In this document: positions 1 to 5,680 of the stretch, piece after piece
Layout: every line of letters starts with the position of its first letter
Position numbering within the stretch: position 1 is the stretch's first letter
Assembly: GCA_018820005.1 (NCBI GenBank)
Contig: JAHJOS010000307.1
Coordinates: 1-6,160 of the forward strand
Length of the DNA: 6,160 nt
Source of the DNA: Alphaproteobacteria bacterium
GTDB lineage: Bacteria; Pseudomonadota; Alphaproteobacteria; Rhizobiales; Devosiaceae
Direction: 5' to 3'
Translations under genes and position numbers: made by a program
The notes under the pieces: model-generated
What the model saw: the letters and a program-made list of their open reading frames with translations, nothing else
Databases searched by the model: none
Told to the model about the DNA's origin: nothing

Positions 1-2
1 CG

Positions 3-1949
3 CGCTGGCACGCTGGTTTGCGGGCCGAGAGGCTTGCGCGTGGCTATAGCGATCTGATGCTGTTCGACGCTGGTCTGACCGAAGTCTACTCGGTCGACAA
101 GCGGGCCGATTTTGGGACTGATTTCCGGGCGGGGGAGGGACCCTGGTCGGATAGTGCGCTGGGTGGATTGCTTCGCACCGCGCTCTCGAGCCCGGCTGAA
201 GCTGTTGTTATTGCGGACTTTTCTTCCTATGGGCCTGCTGCTGGTGCGGCTGAGAGTTTCCTCGCGGCGCCGGTTTATGGGTCGGCGGGGGTTGTTGGCG
301 TGCTCGCAGTTGCGCTGCCGCAGGCGGGGGTTGGCAAGGTGCTCGAACGCCGTGCTGGTCTGGGCGCAGACGGCGCCGTCCTGCTGATTGGGCCGACGGG
401 GGTGGTCGCAGGAAACAGCCCGGATTTGCTGGGTTCTGGCAGCGATCTGGCGGCTGCGGCGCTAGGTGGCACGCGTGGATCGGGCACGGTTATTGCGCCC
501 GATGGGCAGGTGTATCGGGCGGTGGCGACGCCGGTGGACGTCGATGGTATTGGCTGGGCCGTGGTGGCGCTTGAGAACCAGGCAACAGCCGGCATTGCCC
601 TGTTTTGGCTGGGTGCAAGCCTGCTGTTTGCCTGCGGTTTGCTCGCTGTTTGCACGCTGTTTGCCGGCGCGTGGTTCGCCAAGTCGGTGATGGGTCCGGT
701 GATCGGGCTGACAGATGCCATGGCCGACATTGCCGATGAGCATCTGGACGCGGTCGTGCCCGGCATGGAGCGTGCCGATGAACTGGGTTTTCTGGCCGAG
801 GCGGTGACCAGTGTGCGCGATCAGGGACGTCGGCTGCGCGATTTGCGGGCGGTGGAACTGGACCTGGGCCAGGAGCGCGCCAGCCAGGAGCGGGCAGTCG
901 AGATGCTGCATGCCGAGATCACTCGGGTGATCGACGCCGGGCTGGATGGCGACTTCAGCCAGCGGCTGGGTGTGCGCCGGGCGGATGGCGAACTGGCAAT
1001 GGTGGCCGATAAGATCAATGCGCTGATGGCGGCAGCTGAAGCGGGGCTTGGCGAGGCCATTGCGCTGCTGGGCGCGACGGGGGCGGCAGATGCACTAGCT
1101 GATGATGCGGCGAGCGGCTTTGAGCAGCTGCTGGCACAGAGCCATGCAGTGGTGCGACGCTTGGCTGGGATCGAGGCAGAATTGGCTGAAGTCGCCGAGG
1201 GTGCGCAGGCCGGCGCTGCGGAGATGGTCTCGGCAATCGATGCGCTGGGCGCGGGCGCGAACGAACAGTTGAGCCTGCTGGAGTCTGCAGCCGAAAGCGT
1301 TGCGGCATTCAAGGCGGCCATTGCCAATAATGCGCGGCAGGCCAAAGAGGCCAGCGCGCATGCCGAAGCGGTTTCTGCGGATGCGCAGGCCGGCAATGCG
1401 GTGATGGAGCAGGCCAGGGCGGCCATGGGTCGGATTGCCGAGGCCTCTGGCCGGATATCGACGGTTGTCGGGCTGATCGATGATATCGCGTTCCAGACCA
1501 ATCTGCTGGCGCTCAATGCCTCGGTCGAGGCCGCACGGGCAGGCGATGCGGGCAAGGGTTTTGCCGTTGTCGCGGTCGAGGTCCGGCGTCTCGCACAATC
1601 GGCTGCCAGCGCGTCGGGTGATATCAAGCTTTTGATCGAGCGCAGTACCAGCGCGGTGGACGACGGGGCCCATCTGGTTGTGGATGCTGCAGAGCGGTTG
1701 ACCGCAATGCGTGACGCGATCCATGCCAATGCAGGGGCGTTGCAGGATATTGCCGAATTTGGTCTGCAGCAGGTTTCGTCGATCGATACAGTTGGCCAGG
1801 CACTTGCTGCTGTCGAACAGATGAACCAGCGCAATGTGATGCTTGCGCAGTCCAGTCACGCGGCGCTGCAGGAAACTTCGGCCGGCAACGGCGCCATCGT
1901 GGCCAGTCAGGCCCCAACCATTACAAGTCGCCGCCGCAACTTTGCTTGA
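3..1949 (+). CDS. Methyl-accepting chemotaxis protein, membrane-bound, 5' end missing
   Basis: This is a chemoreceptor that passes a periplasmic ligand signal to the CheA/CheW array. The frame is open to the window edge, and the residues before the first possible TTG start (base 18) still fit the sensor domain, so the true start lies upstream. Numbering from base 3: residues 1 to about 190 are the end of a Cache-like sensor (GYSDLMLFD at 14-22, as in rhizobial receptors with GYYDIFLID). A hydrophobic membrane helix lies at about 197-224 and a HAMP domain at about 225-277. A second HAMP-like unit follows at about 303-350, and possibly a degenerate third. The signalling coiled coil runs from about 390 to 625, with the hairpin tip at 490-535 (DDIAFQTNLLALNASVEAAR). 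The C-terminus (RRRNFA) carries no CheR-binding pentapeptide. Family assignment is certain; the ligand is unknown. Confidence 0.93.
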   Translation, partial: RWHAGLRAERLARGYSDLMLFDAGLTEVYSVDKRADFGTDFRAGEGPWSDSALGGLLRTALSSPAEAVVIADFSSYGPAAGAAESFLAAPVYGSAGVVGVLAVALPQAGVGKVLERRAGLGADGAVLLIGPTGVVAGNSPDLLGSGSDLAAAALGGTRGSGTVIAPDGQVYRAVATPVDVDGIGWAVVALENQATAGIALFWLGASLLFACGLLAVCTLFAGAWFAKSVMGPVIGLTDAMADIADEHLDAVVPGMERADELGFLAEAVTSVRDQGRRLRDLRAVELDLGQERASQERAVEMLHAEITRVIDAGLDGDFSQRLGVRRADGELAMVADKINALMAAAEAGLGEAIALLGATGAADALADDAASGFEQLLAQSHAVVRRLAGIEAELAEVAEGAQAGAAEMVSAIDALGAGANEQLSLLESAAESVAAFKAAIANNARQAKEASAHAEAVSADAQAGNAVMEQARAAMGRIAEASGRISTVVGLIDDIAFQTNLLALNASVEAARAGDAGKGFAVVAVEVRRLAQSAASASGDIKLLIERSTSAVDDGAHLVVDAAERLTAMRDAIHANAGALQDIAEFGLQQVSSIDTVGQALAAVEQMNQRNVMLAQSSHAALQETSAGNGAIVASQAPTITSRRRNFA

Positions 1950-1959
1950 GCAGTCATAG

Positions 1960-1976
1960 ATCCGGTGTGGCCGGAT
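1960..1976 (+). terminator. Short hairpin after the first chemoreceptor, possible weak terminator
   Basis: A perfect 6-bp inverted repeat (ATCCGG / CCGGAT, loop TGTGG) begins 10 bases after the stop codon. No T-run follows directly; the next stretch is only generally T-rich (about 1985-2030). It could be a weak or Rho-assisted 3' end. The evidence is structural only. Confidence 0.3.
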
Positions 1977-2090
1977 TGAAGACATTCTGCCTTATTTATT
2001 TCCTGCCAATTATTTCGCTGAGATTTTTAGGGTGTGATGGGCCGACAAAAGTTCCGTGGTGGAGCTTTTTCGAATTCGTTAATCAGTTTT

Positions 2091-2099
2091 TGCTAGAAT
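2091..2099 (+). promoter_or_regulatory. Possible extended -10 promoter upstream of the globin receptor
   Basis: TGCTAGAAT matches an extended -10 element (TG-N-TATAAT) with five of six hexamer bases. The -35 region 17 bases upstream (CGAATT) is poor, which extended -10 promoters tolerate. Transcription would start near 2106, placing the FNR-like box just downstream of the start, where a bound regulator would block it. This is a pattern match only. Confidence 0.35.
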
Positions 2100-2108
2100 C
2101 GGCACTAG

Positions 2109-2122
2109 TTGATCTGCGTCAA
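2109..2122 (+). promoter_or_regulatory. FNR/FixK/Anr-type box upstream of the globin chemoreceptor
   Basis: TTGATCTGCGTCAA matches the Crp/Fnr-superfamily consensus TTGAT-N4-ATCAA at nine of the ten defined positions; the G in GTCAA is a common variant of FNR, FixK and Anr sites. It lies in the intergenic region, 56 bases before the chosen ATG of the globin-coupled receptor. Its centre falls between 2115 and 2116, which is 41.5 bases before a start point at 2157. Members of this regulator family act on low-oxygen and nitrogen-oxide genes. Which member binds here cannot be told from the site. Confidence 0.7.
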
Positions 2123-2144
2123 ACACCTGGGATTTGTGCTCGGA

Positions 2145-2150
2145 TCAAAT
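2145..2150 (+). promoter_or_regulatory. -10-like hexamer at class II spacing from the FNR-type box
   Basis: TCAAAT matches TATAAT at four of six positions. Its centre is 32 bases from the centre of the FNR-type box, exactly the distance expected when an activator sits at -41.5. There is no good -35 hexamer, since the activator site takes that place, as in class II activated promoters. The predicted start is A2157, leaving about 21 bases of leader before ATG 2178. Confidence 0.5.
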
Positions 2151-2177
2151 GCTTCAAACGGAACATTTGGTGTGCGC

Positions 2178-3809
2178 ATGGAAAACAAGCAAGAACTGCA
2201 GAGCCGTCTCGACTTTATCGGTCTCGATGACGCGGCCCGCAAACGACTGTCGAACGTACACGGCGCTCTGGACAAGCATCTGCCGCTGGCGCTGGACAAG
2301 TTCTACAGCAAAATCAAGACAGTGCCCGCCGTGGCCCGGTTCTTCGATGGCAAGCCGCAGATGGATCGCGCCCAATCCAAGCAGATTGGGCACTGGAAGG
2401 CGATTGCTGCCGGCCAGTTCGACGATGCCTATTTCGAGGCCAGCAGCAAGGTCGGGCTTCGCCATGCGCAGATTGGCCTTGAGCCCCGCTGGCACATCGG
2501 CGGTTATGGCGTGATTTTCGAGACCCTGGTCAAGGGCCTGATCCACGACATGATGGAAACAGCGGTCGCTCCCAAAAAGGGCCGATTTGGCAGGACACAG
2601 AATGCTTCGCCCGAGCATGTGATGGCAGCCGCCGAAGAGATGTCGGTGGTGCTGGCAGATGTGCTCAAATCAATGCTGCTCGATATCGACATTGGCGTCT
2701 CGGCCTATTTCGAAAAGCTCACCAGCGAGGCGCAGGCCGCCGACGCAGCAGCCCGGCAGAAGGTGAGCCGCGCTGTCGATCTGACGGGCGCGGTGCTGCA
2801 GGATCTGGCCAAGGGCGATCTGACCAGCCGGATTACCGAGCAATTCGACCCCGAATTTGAACAGATCAAGGTCGACACCAATGCTGTCGCCGATCGCCTG
2901 ACCACCATCGTGGGCCAGCTGCGCGATACGTCGGGCTCGCTGCGCACGGCAACAGGGGAGATCCTGGCGGGCGCCAATGACCTGGCCGATCGGACGACGC
3001 GCCAGGCTGCGACCATCGAGGAGACCACTGCCGCGGTAGAACAGCTTTCGGCCACCGTGGTGGAAAATGCCAATATGGCCGGGGTTGCCAATGAGAAGGC
3101 CCAGGCCGTGTCGCGCAATGCCACCTCCGGTGGCGAGGTGATGAATGAAGCCAATGACGCCATGGGCGCCATCCAGAACTCCTCCTCCAAGATCTCCAAC
3201 ATCATCGGGCTGATCGATGACATTGCGTTCCAGACCAATCTGCTGGCGCTGAACGCTTCCGTGGAGGCCGCGCGCGCCGGCGATGCCGGCAAGGGCTTTG
3301 CGGTGGTTGCCGTGGAAGTGCGGCGCCTGGCGCAATCGGCGGCCAACGCGTCTGCAGAGGTCAAGCAACTGATCGAGGCCAGCGCCACCGAAGTGCGCAG
3401 TGGTACGCAACTGGTGTCCCGCGCGGCGGCGACCCTGCTCGAAATCCTGACCGGTGCGCAGGAAAGCGCCTCGCTGATCGATACCATCGCGCAGGCCAAC
3501 CGCCAGCAGTCCGATGCCCTGGGCGAGATCGCCGTTGCGGTGCGCCAGATGGACGAGATGACCCAGCACAATGCTGCGCTGGTGGAACAGACCGATGCTG
3601 CCATCGAGCTGACCGAGGCACAGGCCAGCCAGCTTGATGACATCGTTGACGTCTTCATCCTCAGCGAGGCGCCGCGACAGGCCGCAGCGCCGGTCCGTCG
3701 GCCTGCCAAGCCGGTGGTTTCGGCCAAGCCCGCAGCGGCTGCAAAGCCGGTGCGTGCGCTCAAGACCTCGAGCAGCGCCGCAGTTTCGCCGGACTGGAAC
3801 GAGTTCTGA
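2178..3809 (+). CDS. Globin-coupled chemoreceptor (soluble heme oxygen sensor, methyl-accepting)
   Basis: This is a cytoplasmic aerotaxis-type receptor of the HemAT/globin-coupled sensor family, 543 residues. Residues about 5-160 are the sensor globin. His96 in RHAQIGLEPRW is the proximal heme ligand by family motif, and Tyr43 in DKFYSKI is the likely distal B10 tyrosine. No membrane helix is present. A HAMP-like segment lies at about 195-250 and methylation-type helix sequence at about 276-289 (IEETTAAVEQL). The hairpin tip is at 344-389. An Ala/Pro/Lys-rich tail ends in DWNEF (539-543), matching the xWxxF tether for CheR/CheB. ATG 2178 is chosen because the globin begins right after it. The frame extends to TTG 2109, but that would overlap the FNR-type box; GTG 2172, 8 bases after GGAA, is an alternative. 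Oxygen is the inferred ligand; CO or NO binding is possible. Confidence 0.95.
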   Translation: MENKQELQSRLDFIGLDDAARKRLSNVHGALDKHLPLALDKFYSKIKTVPAVARFFDGKPQMDRAQSKQIGHWKAIAAGQFDDAYFEASSKVGLRHAQIGLEPRWHIGGYGVIFETLVKGLIHDMMETAVAPKKGRFGRTQNASPEHVMAAAEEMSVVLADVLKSMLLDIDIGVSAYFEKLTSEAQAADAAARQKVSRAVDLTGAVLQDLAKGDLTSRITEQFDPEFEQIKVDTNAVADRLTTIVGQLRDTSGSLRTATGEILAGANDLADRTTRQAATIEETTAAVEQLSATVVENANMAGVANEKAQAVSRNATSGGEVMNEANDAMGAIQNSSSKISNIIGLIDDIAFQTNLLALNASVEAARAGDAGKGFAVVAVEVRRLAQSAANASAEVKQLIEASATEVRSGTQLVSRAAATLLEILTGAQESASLIDTIAQANRQQSDALGEIAVAVRQMDEMTQHNAALVEQTDAAIELTEAQASQLDDIVDVFILSEAPRQAAAPVRRPAKPVVSAKPAAAAKPVRALKTSSSAAVSPDWNEF

Positions 3810-3819
3810 CGACAGCATC

Positions 3820-3840
3820 TGCTGACAAACACTGTCAGCA
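3820..3840 (+). other. Perfect 8-bp inverted repeat after the globin receptor stop
   Basis: TGCTGACA and TGTCAGCA flank a 5-base loop (AACAC), beginning 11 bases after the stop codon. No T-run follows, so it is not a terminator by itself. It lies 16 bases before the strong terminator. It may protect the 3' end of the transcript or be a protein-binding palindrome. Confidence 0.5.
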
Positions 3841-3856
3841 TGGCCTGACTAGACAG

Positions 3857-3892
3857 ATGCGCGCCCCAATCAGGGCGCGCATTTTTCGTTTT
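3857..3892 (+). terminator. Strong Rho-independent terminator
   Basis: A perfect 10-bp stem (ATGCGCGCCC / GGGCGCGCAT, loop CAATCA), mostly G-C pairs, runs directly into ATTTTTCGTTTT. It ends transcription of the globin chemoreceptor gene. It also rules out ATG 3857 as a real start for the next gene, because that codon is the base of the stem. Confidence 0.9.
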
Positions 3893-3905
3893 GGAGTGCG
3901 GCTGC

Positions 3906-4016
3906 ATGAGTCCAAGCACAGACAAGGGCCCTCGGGGCAAGGCGCCCCACGGCGAAGGCACTGCAAGCGAAATTGCGTGCGCTTCGGTGCCATGCTGCCA
4001 TCTGGTTGCGCTGTGA
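3906..4016 (+). CDS. Possible 36-residue leader ORF or displaced N-terminus before the DUF1801 gene
   Basis: ATG 3906 is preceded by GGAG at 3893-3896 with 9-base spacing, a better ribosome site than any in front of the DUF1801 gene itself. The product starts MSPSTDKGPRGKAPHGEG and ends CCHLVAL. It matches no family I recognise. About two thirds of third codon positions are G or C, compatible with coding. Its TGA (4014-4016) overlaps an in-frame DUF1801 GTG (4013-4015) as GTGA, the usual layout for translational coupling. Alternatives are chance, or an original N-terminal extension split off by a one-base indel. Confidence 0.3.
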   Translation: MSPSTDKGPRGKAPHGEGTASEIACASVPCCHLVAL

Positions 4017-4369
4017 CGCCGCCGGGCCTCGATGATCTGCTGGTGCCGCTGCCCGCCGAGATCGGCTTGCTCTGTCGGGATCTGGTGGCGCTGGTGGCGA
4101 GTACCCCGGGGTTGGACGGAGCCGTCAAGACCGGCTGGCGTTCGATCAACTTTCGCCATGCCAGAGCGGGCCATGTCTGTGCGGTATTTCCCCATGCCGA
4201 TAGGGTTTCGCTGTATTTCGAGCATGGCAATCTGCTCGAACAGGGGCAGGGCGTGCTGGAGGGCGATCGGCTCAAGAAAGGGCGCTATCTGCGCTTGCGG
4301 CCTGGTCAGGAGATGCCGGTGGACACGATCGGCATTTTACTTAGCGAGGCCATTGCCCTGTTTGCGTGA
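3992..4369 (+). CDS. DUF1801 domain protein (frataxin-like fold family, function unknown)
   Basis: This is a small soluble protein, 125 residues from ATG 3992. It has the family blocks GLDDLLVPLPAEI (12-24), KTGWRSINFRH (46-56), CAVFPHADRVSLYFEHG (63-79) and RYLRLR (98-103). These match DUF1801 (YdhG-like) proteins, whose fold resembles frataxin; no reaction is established for this branch. The start is uncertain. GTG 4013 would give 118 residues starting just before the conserved PPGLDDLL block and overlaps the stop of a small upstream frame. The longer open frame back to ATG 3857 is unlikely because it starts inside a terminator and encodes an Arg/Lys-rich stretch unlike the family. No clear Shine-Dalgarno precedes ATG 3992. 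mgsA follows 36 bases later and is probably cotranscribed. Confidence 0.8.
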   Translation: MLPSGCAVTPPGLDDLLVPLPAEIGLLCRDLVALVASTPGLDGAVKTGWRSINFRHARAGHVCAVFPHADRVSLYFEHGNLLEQGQGVLEGDRLKKGRYLRLRPGQEMPVDTIGILLSEAIALFA

Positions 4370-4405
4370 AGCTGGTTGAACTGGCGGCACACGCTGGAGA
4401 TTGGC

Positions 4406-4768
4406 ATGGCACGCATTGGCCTGGTGGCACATGATGACAAGAAAGACGAATTGTGCGCCTGGGCGGATCGGCACAAGCGCAAGCTGTCAGAGCATCGGTT
4501 GTGGGGGACCGGCACCACGGGCAGCCGCGTGATTGCTGCCACGGGGATGCCCGTGACCCTGCTTAAGAGCGGGCCGCTGGGCGGGGACCAGCAATTGGGC
4601 GCCATGATCGCCGAAGGGCGGCTGGACGTGCTGATCTTTTTTATCGATCCGCTGTCGGCGCAGCCGCATGACGTGGACGTCAAGGCGCTGACCCGGCTGG
4701 CCACGCTTTACGATGTGATGTTTGCCAATAATGAAGCAACGGCCAATGCAGTGCTGGCATACCTCTAG
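4406..4768 (+). CDS. mgsA: Methylglyoxal synthase
   Basis: This enzyme converts dihydroxyacetone phosphate to methylglyoxal and phosphate, opening the methylglyoxal bypass of lower glycolysis when triose phosphates build up. The 120-residue product aligns along its length with E. coli MgsA. It has LVAHDDKK at 6-13 (His9, Asp10 and Lys12 for E. coli His19, Asp20 and Lys23), the phosphate-binding GTGTTG at 34-39 and GPLGGDQQ at 56-63 with catalytic Asp61 (E. coli Asp71). DVLIFFIDPL spans 74-83 with Asp81, and PHDVDVKAL spans 87-95 with His88 and Asp91 (E. coli His98 and Asp101). It lacks the E. coli C-terminal extension. ATG 4406 is chosen because GGAGA lies 5 bases upstream and the family begins there; a TTG at 4376 adds ten unrelated residues. 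It follows the DUF1801 gene closely. Confidence 0.96.
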   Translation: MARIGLVAHDDKKDELCAWADRHKRKLSEHRLWGTGTTGSRVIAATGMPVTLLKSGPLGGDQQLGAMIAEGRLDVLIFFIDPLSAQPHDVDVKALTRLATLYDVMFANNEATANAVLAYL

Positions 4769-4839
4769 GCCCTGATAGGCGGCGCCAGCCAAGCCGTGGT
4801 TGACCCTGCGCCCGCCTTATGAGCAGATGCCACAAAATC

Positions 4840-4857
4840 GCCCGGATTTAACCGGGC
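4840..4857. other. Hairpin in the mgsA-livG gap
   Basis: GCCCGG and CCGGGC form a perfect 6-bp stem around ATTTAA. No T-run follows on the + strand. On the - strand the stem is followed by GATTTT, a weak terminator shape, but no reverse-strand gene is seen. It may mark the 3' end of the mgsA unit. The rest of this 119-base gap holds a TTGACC at 4800-4805 without a convincing -10 partner, so no promoter for livG is called. Confidence 0.35.
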
Positions 4858-4887
4858 ACCCTTGGCTCAGGAAACAGGACGTAATTG

Positions 4888-5670
4888 GTGTCCTCCGACT
4901 TGGTTATCGACGTTCGCAACGTCAGCAAACGCTTTGGCGGTTTGACCGCTGTCAATAATTGCTCGCTCTCGGTGCGGCGCGGATCGGTCACCGGACTGAT
5001 CGGCCCCAATGGCGCGGGCAAATCAACGCTGTTCAACATTGTTGCCGGCAATATCGTGCCCGATGAGGGCGCGGTGATTTTTGACGGGCGCGATGTGACA
5101 GGGCTGGCGCCCCATGAACTGTTCCGCACCGGCATGCTGCGCACGTTCCAGATCGCGCATGAATTCTCCAATATGACGGCGCTGGAAAACCTGATGATGG
5201 TGCCCGGCGACCAGCCCGGCGAATATCTGGGCAATGCCTGGTTCCGTCCGGGAATCAGCAAGTCGCGCGAGACAGAAGTGCGCAAGAAGGCGCTCGACGT
5301 CATCGACTTCCTCAAGCTGGGCCATGTCAGCAATGAGTTGGCGGGCAATCTCAGCGGCGGGCAGAAAAAGCTGCTCGAACTGGGCCGCACCATGATGGTG
5401 GACGCCAAGGTGGTGCTGCTCGACGAGGTGGCGGCGGGCGTCAACAAGACGCTGCTCAATGATCTGGCGGCTAATATCGAGCGCATGAACAAGGAGTTGG
5501 GCTATACGTTTTTTGTCATCGAGCACGACATGGATCTGATCGGGCGGCTGTGTGACCCGGTGATCGTGATGGCGCAGGGCGAAAAGATTGCCGAGGGCCC
5601 GATGAGCGAAATCCGCGCCAACCCGGCGATTGTGGAAGCCTATTTCGGCACCCCGGTAGAGGTGGCGTGA
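4888..5670 (+). CDS. livG: Branched-chain amino acid-type ABC transporter ATP-binding protein LivG
   Basis: This is one of two ATPases that drive uptake in HAAT-family importers (leucine/isoleucine/valine, and relatives for amides or urea). It acts on the cytoplasmic face of a LivH/LivM-type permease. The product has 260 residues, normal for LivG. It shows the Walker A GPNGAGKST at 39-47, a Q-loop at TFQ (Gln88) and a LivG-type helical insert at about 95-130. The signature LSGGQ is at 155-159, Walker B VVLLDE at 175-180 and the H-loop at EHD (His213). The residue after the Walker B glutamate is Val (DEVAAG) where most relatives have Pro. GTG 4888 is chosen because AGGA lies 8 bases upstream; TTG 4885 is one codon earlier. 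livF follows. The substrate cannot be fixed without the binding protein. Confidence 0.93.
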   Translation: MSSDLVIDVRNVSKRFGGLTAVNNCSLSVRRGSVTGLIGPNGAGKSTLFNIVAGNIVPDEGAVIFDGRDVTGLAPHELFRTGMLRTFQIAHEFSNMTALENLMMVPGDQPGEYLGNAWFRPGISKSRETEVRKKALDVIDFLKLGHVSNELAGNLSGGQKKLLELGRTMMVDAKVVLLDEVAAGVNKTLLNDLAANIERMNKELGYTFFVIEHDMDLIGRLCDPVIVMAQGEKIAEGPMSEIRANPAIVEAYFGTPVEVA

Positions 5671-5680
5671 TGCGGGTCTC

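Noticed and set aside
821..1985. Overlapping antisense open frames over the first chemoreceptor
   Set aside because: They are shadow frames of a high-GC coding strand with Arg/Ser/Ala-rich composition and no recognisable domain.
2109..2177. Start of the globin receptor at TTG 2109
   Set aside because: It would add 23 residues unlike the family, has no ribosome site, and its start codon is the first half of the FNR-type box. ATG 2178 lies directly before the globin domain.
1946..2230. 94-codon + strand frame crossing the gap between the receptors
   Set aside because: It starts inside the end of the first receptor, runs through the promoter region and into the globin gene in the wrong frame, and has no recognisable domain.
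3934..3948. 5-bp GGGGC/GCCCC hairpin before the DUF1801 gene
   Set aside because: It is short, in very GC-rich sequence, has no T-run or conserved context, and is likely to occur by chance.
3857..3991. Start of the DUF1801 gene at ATG 3857
   Set aside because: The codon is the foot of a strong terminator stem, and the extra 45 residues are Arg/Lys-rich and not protein-like.
2705..4225. Long antisense open frame of about 500 codons
   Set aside because: It is Ala/Ser-rich, mirrors the codon pattern of the receptor gene on the other strand and crosses the terminator. No family is recognisable.
4376..4405. Upstream TTG start of mgsA
   Set aside because: The ten added residues have no counterpart in the family and ATG 4406 has GGAGA at 5-base spacing.
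4800..4828. Possible promoter for livG with TTGACC as -35
   Set aside because: No acceptable -10 hexamer lies 16-18 bases downstream; the best candidate, GCAGAT, matches only two positions.
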